Of a DNA stretch of 64,000 nucleotides, positions 34,743 to 42,055 are shown in pieces. The DNA is taken from positions 62,001 through 126,000 of the forward strand of contig CANNCY010000002.1 of the NCBI GenBank assembly GCA_947503335.1. The letters are read 5' to 3'. A program made the position numbers and the translations under genes. The stretch's first letter is position 1, and each line of letters starts with the position of its first letter. Under the pieces are notes generated by a model. It ran no database searches, was not told the origin of the DNA, and worked only from the letters and a program-made list of their open reading frames with translations. This stretch comes from an uncultured Pseudomonadales bacterium (GTDB lineage: Bacteria; Pseudomonadota; Gammaproteobacteria; Pseudomonadales; CANNCY01).

Positions 34743-35529
34743 AAATCAAATCGCGCTTAACAAATACCGACTTAATTACTCGCCAAAGCCGCTTAGGGTA
34801 TGGCAACCAATCGAGTAGTGTTCCAGAAGGCTTGCCGCTTAATATCTCATCGACGATCCAAGGGGCAACATCGTCAACTGTATCACCCAACGTATTGAAC
34901 ATGTTGCGAACCTGAGGCCAATGCACCGATGACTGATCAACCGATTCACGTAATAAGCCTGTAATTACGATACCAGGATTCACTGCGCTGACCTTAACGT
35001 CAGTACCGCTCAGTTCGCGCTGAACACCTTTACGCAGAGCTACCAATGCATTCTGCGTTGCAGCATAAGCCATCATCGCAGGTAGTTTTCGCCCCTGAGC
35101 ACCAAGCCCTTTTACATTCCAGATCTCGCCCTTGCCCAAAGCTAACATTTCGTTAAGCACTACTTTGTTTGCAAGAAGAATACCCGTCAAGTTGGTATCG
35201 ACTATGGTTTTTAGTTGTTGAGGATCTAGCTCGGTTAACGATTTGGTCGGCACCGAAACCGCGGCGTTGTTGATCCAAATATCTGCCGGTTGGCCCCAAA
35301 CGTCGATTGGGCGCTGCCACAGACGCTTCATGTCGATATACGATACAATTGACGCCGCACACCCCGTTACCATATCAGCGCCAAACTCATTCGACAGTGC
35401 GTCTACCGTTACGGCTATTTCTGCTTCTTTACGACCATTAATAACTACCTTACAGCCGCGTTTCAAAAAGCCACGTGCCATTCCGTAACCTAGCCCACGG
35501 CGACTGCCTGTAATCACTACAATCTTCAT
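34741..35529 (-). CDS. Short-chain dehydrogenase/reductase (SDR)
   Basis: The 262-residue Rossmann enzyme shows the NAD(P)-binding TGSRRGLGYGMARGF (TGxxxGxG), an INNAAVSVP (NNAG) strand, and a modified active site. The usual YxxxK appears as MAYAATQNALV, with Tyr kept but Lys replaced by Gln, and the upstream Ser position reads VKGLGAQG. The loss of the catalytic Lys makes classical SDR activity doubtful. A KPSGTLLDWLPYPKRLW C-terminus may bind membranes. It stands alone, minus strand, next to a halogenase remnant. No substrate can be given. Arg at the end of the second turn (SRRG) suggests NADP. Confidence 0.85.
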   Translation of the reverse strand: MKIVVITGSRRGLGYGMARGFLKRGCKVVINGRKEAEIAVTVDALSNEFGADMVTGCAASIVSYIDMKRLWQRPIDVWGQPADIWINNAAVSVPTKSLTELDPQQLKTIVDTNLTGILLANKVVLNEMLALGKGEIWNVKGLGAQGRKLPAMMAYAATQNALVALRKGVQRELSGTDVKVSAVNPGIVITGLLRESVDQSSVHWPQVRNMFNTLGDTVDDVAPWIVDEILSGKPSGTLLDWLPYPKRLWRVIKSVFVKRDLI

Positions 35530-35654
35530 CGTATAAACCTAACTCTGATTAATCGCTGTTAACGTACCATTATGCCTATTAACAAGGTAGCGTACTAGTG
35601 GCTAGAACAGGCATAATACAGCTGATATAGATGGTTGTGTTAAAGAGATATTCG

Positions 35655-37316
35655 ATGTCAGATTATAAAGTTTGGGAATGTATTGTTTGCGGATGGCGCT
35701 ATGACGAGGCCTTGGGGCTTCCTGAAGAGGGTATTGCACCGGGAACACGTTTTGAAGATATTCCTGATGACTGGGTATGCCCAGACTGTGCCGTAGGCAA
35801 AGAAGATTTCGAGATGGTCGAAATCAGCAAATCACCTGCTCCAGTTGCTGCAGCAAGTGCTGTACCCAAACAACCTGCCCCTTCACAGCCAGCCGAACCA
35901 AGCGAATCAGTATTGGGCGTTAGCGAAGAAGCCGAAAAGCCGTTTGAACTGTGGGAATGCATCGTATGCGGCTGGCGCTACGATGAATCGCTTGGCGTAC
36001 CAGATGAAGGCATCGCTCCTGGCACTCGCTGGGATGACATTCCTGACGACTGGACATGCCCAGAATGCGGCGTAGGCAAAGAAGATTTTGAAATGGTTGG
36101 CATTAGCCGCTCGGTTACGCCTGAACAGCTACAAGAGCAGCAAAACCCGACCCCGACATTCGATGAATCTAGCGAACATATTGTCATTCTAGGCTCAGGC
36201 CTTGCGGGCTACAACCTGGTTCGCGAATTACGCAAGCACAGCAAATCAGCTCGCATTACTGTAATCACCCGTGACAACGGCGCGTTCTACTCGAAGCCAT
36301 TGCTATCTACTGGCTTTAAGAACAACAAAACGGCTTCAGATCTTGCAACGCACTCTGCTGAAGCAATGTCAGCTGATTATCAGATTCACGTCGAAACCTT
36401 CACAACGGTTCAGAACATCAATACTAGTGCCCAGTACGTTGAAACCGATCGCGGCCCTATCACCTATGACAAACTAGTATTGGCTACAGGTGCCGCACCT
36501 ATCAGCGCCCCGCTACAAGGCAACGGTGGTGCTCGCGTTTATCAGGTGAACGATTTAGACGATTACCATCGCTTTAGAACAGCCGCCAAACACGCACAGC
36601 GCGTGTTAGTTATCGGTGCAGGGCTTATCGGTAGCGAGTACGCTAACGATTTGATTCAATCTGGTAAATCTGTGGTAGCTGTAGACCCTCTCGCAAGCCC
36701 TATTGCGACACTTCTGCCCGAAAAAGCTTCTCTATCTGTGAAGCGCGCACTTAGCAACGCGGGTGTCGAATATCATTTCGACACAGTAGTTGAACGCGTA
36801 GACCTTGACGAACAAGGCGTTGTTGCAACACTCGCCAATGGCGAAACAGTGAAGGCTGACGTTGTTCTAAGTGCAATTGGCGTGCGCCCTCGTATAGACC
36901 TAGCTCAGTCTGCAGGCATTGAAACTAACCGCGGTATTGTGACTGATCGCATGCTAAAAACCTCAGCTCATAACGTATACGCGCTTGGCGACTGTGCCGA
37001 GATTGACGGCCACGTTCTGTATTACATCTTACCGCTTATGGACGGCGCTCGCGCCCTAGCTAAGACTTTACTAGGCCACGACACTGCCGTTAGCTATGGT
37101 GTAATGCCAGTGGTTATTAAAACGACACTATTCCCTGTTGTTGCCTGCCCTCCAGCGCGCAATGCTGAGGGCCAATGGATCGAATCAGGCAGCCTATCTG
37201 ACGGCATGTGCTCAGAATTTAGAGCCCCTGACGGCAAGCTACTTGGCTTTGCTCTTACTGGCCAAGCAACAACTAGCCGCGACACGCTAGCCAAACAGTG
37301 CCCACCGGTAATGTGA
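35655..37316 (+). CDS. Rubredoxin-rubredoxin-NAD(P)H:rubredoxin reductase fusion
   Basis: The start chosen is ATG 35655 behind AAAGAGAT, giving 553 residues. Two rubredoxin domains come first, at about 5-55 and 100-148, with Cys9, 12, 42, 45 and Cys102, 105, 135, 138 as iron ligands ([12 protein letters not shown] twice; CPDCA and CPECG). They are joined by a Pro/Ala-rich linker. From about 174 follows a FAD-dependent reductase with [16 protein letters not shown], a second dinucleotide site [17 protein letters not shown] and [10 protein letters not shown]. Usual systems have separate proteins. It should pass NAD(P)H electrons through FAD to rubredoxin for alkane hydroxylases or oxygen/superoxide reduction. 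A terminator follows. Confidence 0.93.
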   Translation: MSDYKVWECIVCGWRYDEALGLPEEGIAPGTRFEDIPDDWVCPDCAVGKEDFEMVEISKSPAPVAAASAVPKQPAPSQPAEPSESVLGVSEEAEKPFELWECIVCGWRYDESLGVPDEGIAPGTRWDDIPDDWTCPECGVGKEDFEMVGISRSVTPEQLQEQQNPTPTFDESSEHIVILGSGLAGYNLVRELRKHSKSARITVITRDNGAFYSKPLLSTGFKNNKTASDLATHSAEAMSADYQIHVETFTTVQNINTSAQYVETDRGPITYDKLVLATGAAPISAPLQGNGGARVYQVNDLDDYHRFRTAAKHAQRVLVIGAGLIGSEYANDLIQSGKSVVAVDPLASPIATLLPEKASLSVKRALSNAGVEYHFDTVVERVDLDEQGVVATLANGETVKADVVLSAIGVRPRIDLAQSAGIETNRGIVTDRMLKTSAHNVYALGDCAEIDGHVLYYILPLMDGARALAKTLLGHDTAVSYGVMPVVIKTTLFPVVACPPARNAEGQWIESGSLSDGMCSEFRAPDGKLLGFALTGQATTSRDTLAKQCPPVM

Positions 37317-37337
37317 TAGCGATTTCAAATAAATACC

Positions 37338-37360
37338 AAGGGGGCTTCGCGCCCCCTTTT
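37338..37360 (+). terminator. Rho-independent terminator after the rubredoxin fusion gene
   Basis: AAGGGGGC (37338-37345) and GCCCCCTT (37351-37358) pair around TTCGC, followed by a short T run. It sits 21 bases after the stop. Confidence 0.88.
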
Positions 37361-37400
37361 CGTATCGCTATACTTGCGGTCTGACGTATTTGAGGTAAAT

Positions 37401-37868
37401 ATGAGCGATTCTCTGGCCTTTAGACAGGCACTTTCACAGTTTGCTACTGGTGTAGCAGTTGTCACTGGCTGCGACCAAGCGGGCGAGCCTATGGGCATGA
37501 CGATCAATAGTTTCTCAAGCGTCTCTCTTAATCCACAGTTAGTTTTGTGGAGTATCGACAAGTCAGCCGCCGGTTACGAGCATTATATTGCCGCCAATCG
37601 TTTTGCCATTCAGGTATTAGCTGACAGCGCCCAAGCGACTAGCGATCTATTTGCCCAACGCGGCATCGACAAATTTGGCCAAGCCCAATATATGATGACC
37701 GATGGCCTACCGCTGCTGACAGGCTGTACTGCCACTTTTATCTGCAAAGAATACAAGCAGGTAGATGCTGGCGATCATACGATCATCATTGGTGAAGTTG
37801 AATCGTTCAGTTGTGATCCAGGCAAACCCTTAGTGTTTCATGACGGCGGTTACACGCAGCTAACTTAG
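37401..37868 (+). CDS. Flavin reductase family protein (FMN-binding split barrel)
   Basis: The 155-residue protein starts at ATG 37401 behind TTGAGG; nine extra upstream codons are unlikely. It has the HpaC/flavin reductase split-barrel signature: FRQALSQFATGVAVVTGCD, MGMTINSFSSVSLNPQLVLW, and a C-terminal HTIIIGEVESFSCDPGKPLV with a conserved His. The family reduces FMN or FAD with NAD(P)H for two-component monooxygenases, and tryptophan halogenases also need such a partner. A halogenase remnant lies 2.7 kb upstream, so an original link is possible but not shown. It follows the rubredoxin fusion after a terminator and is separately transcribed. Confidence 0.9.
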   Translation: MSDSLAFRQALSQFATGVAVVTGCDQAGEPMGMTINSFSSVSLNPQLVLWSIDKSAAGYEHYIAANRFAIQVLADSAQATSDLFAQRGIDKFGQAQYMMTDGLPLLTGCTATFICKEYKQVDAGDHTIIIGEVESFSCDPGKPLVFHDGGYTQLT

Positions 37869-37874
37869 TCTTTT

Positions 37875-37899
37875 TATAGGGGTGTATAACACCCCTATA
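37875..37899 (+). terminator. Near-perfect 11-base hairpin after the flavin reductase gene
   Basis: TATAGGGGTGT (37875-37885) and ACACCCCTATA (37889-37899) pair perfectly around ATA, just after the flavin reductase stop. No T run follows on the plus strand, but on the minus strand there is one. It may act as a terminator or as an operator. It merges with imperfect repeats to its right. Confidence 0.5.
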
Positions 37900-37935
37900 A
37901 CACCTATATAACACCCTATAACGCCTTTTTAGGCG
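37889..37935. repeat. Imperfect direct repeats (ACACC...TATA) with an adjoining hairpin
   Basis: Three adjacent units begin ACACC and end TATA: 37889-37899, 37900-37910 and 37911-37920, each ten or eleven bases long. An ACGCC start then leads into a CGCCT/AGGCG hairpin (37922-37926 and 37931-37935) with four Ts between the arms. The period of about 11 bases equals one helical turn, which would suit a bound regulator. The remainder of the interval to 38070 shows no gene. Confidence 0.5.
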
Positions 37936-38074
37936 ACTCTTTTTACCTCATAAAGCACTCTTTTCACCGTCAACAAACAGCCAACAGGCAACTTAACTAC
38001 CTGATTTTTAAAGCTTTTTCTAAAATATCCGAATATGAATTTTAGACTGTAGAAATTACCTACCTACTACGGGG

Positions 38075-38104
38075 TTGTACTTATTTGCGGCACGGTGCTA
38101 TAGT
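38075..38104 (+). promoter_or_regulatory. Candidate promoter of the GIN-domain/GntR/ABC operon
   Basis: TTGTAC at 38075-38080 and TATAGT at 38099-38104 are separated by 18 bases and lie about 45 bases upstream of the first small gene. Four of six and five of six positions match the sigma-70 consensus. Confidence 0.5.
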
Positions 38105-38147
38105 TAACCATAACACCGCAACACAAGAACACCCAATGGAGGGCATT

Positions 38148-38345
38148 GTGGCTAACGAACAGGAAACAACCAAATCAGGCGCACAGATATTTATTAAGGC
38201 TGCTTTATGCATTCTTAGTGCGATCGCCATTGCGGCGGCAGCAATGATTTGGGCCGAGAAGGAATCTCAGAGCATGGTTGATAAGTACTCAACCAGCAGC
38301 ACCTGGACTGAGTACCATCACCCTGCCGCAAGCTACATGCGCTAA
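38148..38345 (+). CDS. Small single-pass membrane protein at the head of the GntR/ABC operon
   Basis: The 65-residue product begins at GTG 38148, five bases after a GGAGG ribosome-binding site; an ATG at 38136 is also possible. It holds one hydrophobic helix (about 15-34, IFIKAALCILSAIAIAAAAM) and a polar tail rich in Ser, Tyr and His (STWTEYHHPAASYMR). I recognise no family. It lies 23 bases upstream of a GIN-domain gene in the same direction and is probably translated from the same message. The hydrophobic, short nature makes a regulatory or scaffolding role possible, but there is no direct evidence. Confidence 0.55.
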   Translation: MANEQETTKSGAQIFIKAALCILSAIAIAAAAMIWAEKESQSMVDKYSTSSTWTEYHHPAASYMR

Positions 38346-38368
38346 ATAAAACCTAAGAGGACAACATT

Positions 38369-39268
38369 ATGTTTAACAAAACTGCATTAACTCGCTCGAT
38401 CGCCTTAGCTACCATGCTAACGGCGCCACTAGCATTCGCTGCAGACCTCGAGAAGACCTATGACCTAAAAGATTTTGACACCGTTGTGATCAAAGGCCCG
38501 GTTATGGCTAACATCGCACAAACAGGTACCGAGGCAGTATCAGTGGTTGCTGACGAGAAAGTTGCCGACCGAATCTACGCAGAAGTAAAGAACGGTGTTC
38601 TTGAAGTTGGCGTAAAAGAAAAGATGTGGAAAATGTTTGACTTTGATTCTGACGTCACCTTCACCATTGAAGTAGACGACATCAACAAGTTATCAGTTGA
38701 AGGCTCGGCTGACGTAGAAACCACTGATCTGCAGAGCTCGCGATTGAAGGTTTCGTCTAGCGGCGCTACCAGTATCAAAACCGGCAGTCTAGCTGGAGAG
38801 CAACTAAAGCTATATGTAAGTGGCTCAGGTGACTTGATTACTAAGTCTATTACCTCTGAAAGTCTACTAGTTAAAATCTCTGGTAGCGGCGATATCAAGT
38901 CGACCGACGTGACTGCAAAGAACGCAGATATTGGCTTATCAGGCTCGGCAGATGCGATCTTTGCTTCGTTCAACGGCGACAGTATCGAAGCTCAAATTTC
39001 TGGCTCAGGCACCATTCGCATCAAAGGTGATGGCGCGGTACAGAAACAATACGTGCGTGTAACTGGCGCTGGTGACTACTTGGCAGCCAACCTTGAGTCA
39101 AAAGAAGCCAACATCAAGCTAACAGGTGCTGCTAACGCAACGGTGTATACAACCGAAATGCTTAAGGGCCGCCTAAGTGGTGCTTCAGACATCAATTACT
39201 ATGGCTCACCGATTGTAGATGTATCGACAAGCGGCGCGTCAGATATTTCGTACAAAGGCAAGAAGTAA
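38369..39268 (+). CDS. GIN-domain protein (DUF2807/DUF4097, putative adhesin-like beta helix)
   Basis: The 299-residue protein has a signal peptide (about 1-24, ending PLAFAA), then a right-handed beta-helix-like domain with repeating GSGD/GSAD turns (VSGSGDLI, ISGSGDIK, LSGSADAI, ISGSGTIR, VTGAGDYL, LTGAANAT). This is the head-GIN/DUF2807 pattern. The fold occurs in periplasmic or surface proteins, mostly uncharacterised, and is often encoded with ABC or RND exporters. An AAGAGG ribosome-binding site precedes the ATG. Its neighbours, a GntR regulator and an ABC exporter, point to a role in envelope stress or export. No Lys- or Cys-based anchor motif was seen. Confidence 0.85.
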   Translation: MFNKTALTRSIALATMLTAPLAFAADLEKTYDLKDFDTVVIKGPVMANIAQTGTEAVSVVADEKVADRIYAEVKNGVLEVGVKEKMWKMFDFDSDVTFTIEVDDINKLSVEGSADVETTDLQSSRLKVSSSGATSIKTGSLAGEQLKLYVSGSGDLITKSITSESLLVKISGSGDIKSTDVTAKNADIGLSGSADAIFASFNGDSIEAQISGSGTIRIKGDGAVQKQYVRVTGAGDYLAANLESKEANIKLTGAANATVYTTEMLKGRLSGASDINYYGSPIVDVSTSGASDISYKGKK

Positions 39269-39294
39269 CCGTCGGTTAAACGAAGGCTTTTATT

Positions 39295-39666
39295 ATGCAA
39301 GACACTTGGAGAGACGATCAGCCGATCTACAAGCAGCTCAAAGAGCGCGTAGTTAGCTTGATCTTGGCAGAAGAATTTAGGGCTGGCGAATCGCTACCTT
39401 CAGTTCGCCAGGTATCAAGCGATTACCGCATCAATCACATAACGGTATCAAAAGCATACCAAGAGCTTGTAGACGAAGGATTAGTCGAAAAAAGAAGAGG
39501 ATTAGGCATGTTTGTTGTCGATGGAGCAAAAGATAGCTTACTGACGCGCGAGCAAGAAAAGTTCGCTCGCGAAGAACTGCCCGCATTTGTTGATCGTATC
39601 AATCAACTGGGTATCACCACCGAAACACTGATCGAAATGATCAAACAAATCGGGGAACAAAAATGA
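39295..39666 (+). CDS. GntR family regulator, YtrA type
   Basis: The 123-residue protein is a short GntR of the YtrA class, with a winged helix-turn-helix at about 8-75 (PIYKQLKERVVSLILAEEF, SLPSVRQVSSDYRINHITVS, EGLVEKRRGLGMFV) and only a short C-terminal dimerisation tail. YtrA-type regulators repress adjacent ABC transporter operons and respond to cell-wall antibiotics in Firmicutes. Here too the regulator overlaps the ATPase gene by four bases (ATGA), so self-control of this operon is likely. It follows the GIN-domain gene by 26 bases. The operator may be the repeats upstream of 38075, but that is guesswork. Confidence 0.92.
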   Translation: MQDTWRDDQPIYKQLKERVVSLILAEEFRAGESLPSVRQVSSDYRINHITVSKAYQELVDEGLVEKRRGLGMFVVDGAKDSLLTREQEKFAREELPAFVDRINQLGITTETLIEMIKQIGEQK

Positions 39667-40523
39667 GTTTACTAATAGAAGCGTCGAACGTGCACAAGCG
39701 TTACGGCGACGTAACCGCGCTTGCAGATATAAACTTTAACGTTGCGCCCGGCCGCATTGTAGGTCTTATTGGCCCAAACGGCGCTGGTAAGACAACACTG
39801 TTAAAGGCCGTGTTAGGGTTGGCAAATGTTGAGGGTAACTTACGTGTTCTAGATTTAGACCCAGTAGAACAGCGAACCGAACTACTGGAGCAAGTTTGCT
39901 TTATTGCTGACACAGCAATTCTGCCCCGCTGGCTGAAAGTGAAAGATGCCATTGATTATGTCGAAGGTGTTCACCCGCGATTCAATCGCGATAAGGCTGA
40001 GCAGTTCTTAGCCAAGACAAAGATCGGTCGTAACAAAAAGGTATCGCAGCTATCGAAGGGCATGATCACCCAGCTACATTTAGCATTAGTTATGGCCATC
40101 GATGCCAAGCTACTTGTTTTAGATGAGCCAACGCTTGGCTTAGATATTATCTATCGCAAAGCATTCTACGAAGAACTGCTTAACAATTTCTTCGATAACG
40201 ACCGCACTATCATCATCACAACTCATCAGGTTGAAGAGATAGAGCACATACTTACAGATTTAATCTTTATTAAGGATGGTCAGTTTGTACTTGAAACAGA
40301 TATGGAAACCATCGGCGAGCGCTTTGTTCAAGTTGACGTCAATAGCAGCCAAATCGACGAAGCAAGAGCATTGAATCCGCTATACGAAAGCAGTCGCTTA
40401 GGCGGCGCCAGCTTTATTTTCGAGAACGCCGACATGTCTCAATTAGAGGCGCTAGGCCACTGTGGTATTCCATCAGTTGCCGATCTATTTATCGCCAAAC
40501 TAAGCACTAAGGGAGCAGCCTAA
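39663..40523 (+). CDS. ABC transporter ATP-binding protein
   Basis: The 286-residue cytoplasmic ATPase has a Walker A GLIGPNGAGKTT (about 34-45), a Q-loop region, a variant signature motif VSQLSKGMITQLHLA in place of LSGGQ, Walker B LLVLDEPTLGLD, and the switch His in IIITTHQVEEIEH. The signature Lys-Gly (SKGM) is common in YtrB-like/ABC-2 exporters. A C-terminal extension of about 70 residues follows. It overlaps the GntR gene upstream and its TAATG overlap with the permease shows coupled translation, so both form one exporter. Substrate unknown. Confidence 0.94.
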   Translation: MSLLIEASNVHKRYGDVTALADINFNVAPGRIVGLIGPNGAGKTTLLKAVLGLANVEGNLRVLDLDPVEQRTELLEQVCFIADTAILPRWLKVKDAIDYVEGVHPRFNRDKAEQFLAKTKIGRNKKVSQLSKGMITQLHLALVMAIDAKLLVLDEPTLGLDIIYRKAFYEELLNNFFDNDRTIIITTHQVEEIEHILTDLIFIKDGQFVLETDMETIGERFVQVDVNSSQIDEARALNPLYESSRLGGASFIFENADMSQLEALGHCGIPSVADLFIAKLSTKGAA

Positions 40524-41971
40524 TGAACGCTATCATGGCGCAATTTAAGCGCGAAATGGCCGAACACAAGGGCGCAGTGGTATATGGCCCAATTATTATT
40601 GCTTCACTAATGGCTCTTGTTCTAGTTACTGCCATCGTTGCTTTTGAAGTAAAAGGCAAGCAAGCAGTGCTAGCTTGGAACAGTGCAGATGACGACTTTG
40701 AACTGATTCTAAATGGTGACAAAGTAAAGGCCCCTAATGCCCCTGAGGCGCCTCACCCTAGTAGGGAGATCCACCTAAACAGCAAGGGTGGCACTACTAT
40801 CACCGAGGTAGAAACCGAGCAAAACGGCCAAAAGATTAAAAAGATTGAGATCAAACAGGCCGACGGAACGCGCAAGATCATCATTATTCCTGAAGATAAA
40901 GCTGATCGCGTAAATGAGCTGCAGCTAGACAACCTTAAAGTGATCATCGAAAAAGAAGCTTACGAGAAGAAAAAAGCTGCTTTAGACGATGCTCGCCATG
41001 CCGCAAAAATGGCAAAGGAAATAGCTGATACCGAGATGGAACGCCACCAGGCCGAAGTTGATCGAATCGAAGCTCATATCGAACATCAAGTTGCCCGCGA
41101 ATTAGAACGCAGCCTAGAAAATGCGAACACCGAGCTAGAGCGCGCTGAAATTAAAGCCCAGGCCCTGATTGCAAAAGCTGAGGCTGAAGCAGTGCGAGCT
41201 GAGCGTCGCGAGTTTCGCGAGGTACGTAACGAACGCAAAGTAGTCGAGAAAGAACGTCGCGGAGCGCGAGAAATACTGACTGAAGACGATATCGGTGTTA
41301 TCGAAAACGCTAGCTTGCTAATCATCGCTATATTTGCCGGCTACTCGTTCTTTGTTGGTGCTGTTTACGCTTTAGGCACGCTATATAACGACCGTAAAGA
41401 TCGCTCAATTCTTTTCTGGAAGTCTATGCCATTATCAGAAGAACGATCGATCGCCGTTAAACTAGCTTTTGCTCTTTTGGTCGTACCGTTCGCTGCACTG
41501 TTAGCTGCCTTCGTCATTCAAGGTATCTATTTGGTTGCTGCTGGCTACTACATCAGTTCGTTTACCAACATCGGATTCTTTCAGGTGCTGGGAGCGTCAA
41601 ACTACTTTGGCAACATCGCTACTGCTGTAGGCTATGTATTAATGATGGCGCCATGGAGTGCGGCGATGATCTGCTGGTTATTTGTTGCAAGTTCGTTCGC
41701 AAAGCGCAGCCCATTCTTACTAGCGATTGTGCCCTTTTTGATAATCGCCGGTATCGAAGATATGTTGATCGGCACCAACTTTGTACGCGATTTTGTTCTA
41801 AACCATATCCCGGTTTGGCACTTTAGAGGTGACTTTGGCGAAGATGCAGTAATGGATATACAGCATAGCTTCGGTGACTATTTCTCGCTTGATTTTGTGA
41901 TCGGTCTGATCATCACCGCAGCGTTCTTTTACGCCGCAGTTTGGGCCAGAAAGCACCGCTTCGAAATTTAA
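40523..41971 (+). CDS. ABC-2 type permease with long coiled-coil insert
   Basis: The 482-residue membrane protein has a first helix at about 20-42, then a 215-residue charged extracytoplasmic region before the next helix at about 262-285, followed by roughly five further helices. The insert starts with beta-like strands (KIKKIEIKQADGTRKIIIIP) and then becomes a long Glu/Lys/Arg/Ala-rich coiled coil at about 140-250 (AKMAKEIADTEMERHQAEVD, ELERAEIKAQALIAKAEAEA). Typical ABC-2 permeases have short loops here. If exported, the coil could reach across the periplasm. The membrane part (VGAVYALGTLYNDRKDRSIL, WKSMPLSEERS) matches YtrC/D-like permeases. It is translationally coupled to its ATPase. Confidence 0.88.
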   Translation: MNAIMAQFKREMAEHKGAVVYGPIIIASLMALVLVTAIVAFEVKGKQAVLAWNSADDDFELILNGDKVKAPNAPEAPHPSREIHLNSKGGTTITEVETEQNGQKIKKIEIKQADGTRKIIIIPEDKADRVNELQLDNLKVIIEKEAYEKKKAALDDARHAAKMAKEIADTEMERHQAEVDRIEAHIEHQVARELERSLENANTELERAEIKAQALIAKAEAEAVRAERREFREVRNERKVVEKERRGAREILTEDDIGVIENASLLIIAIFAGYSFFVGAVYALGTLYNDRKDRSILFWKSMPLSEERSIAVKLAFALLVVPFAALLAAFVIQGIYLVAAGYYISSFTNIGFFQVLGASNYFGNIATAVGYVLMMAPWSAAMICWLFVASSFAKRSPFLLAIVPFLIIAGIEDMLIGTNFVRDFVLNHIPVWHFRGDFGEDAVMDIQHSFGDYFSLDFVIGLIITAAFFYAAVWARKHRFEI

Positions 41972-42000
41972 ACCTGAACCCTAAACCAACCACGATTTAT

Positions 42001-42020
42001 CCCCCTCCAGATGGAGGGGG
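42001..42020 (+). other. Strong hairpin between ABC permease and RND genes
   Basis: CCCCCTCC (42001-42008) and GGAGGGGG (42013-42020) form a perfect GC-rich stem around AGAT. A second GGGCTAGGGCCCC element follows. No T run is present, so it may be an attenuator or RNA-stability element that separates the levels of ABC and RND transcripts. An AAGGAG ribosome-binding site for the RND gene comes next. Confidence 0.6.
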
Positions 42021-42055
42021 CTAGGGCCCCTCAGCCTTAAAAAAGGAGTTTTAGC

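Noticed and set aside
37889-37935. Possible CRISPR-like repeat array
   Set aside because: Units are only 10-11 bases, directly adjacent and without spacers; no cas gene is in the window.
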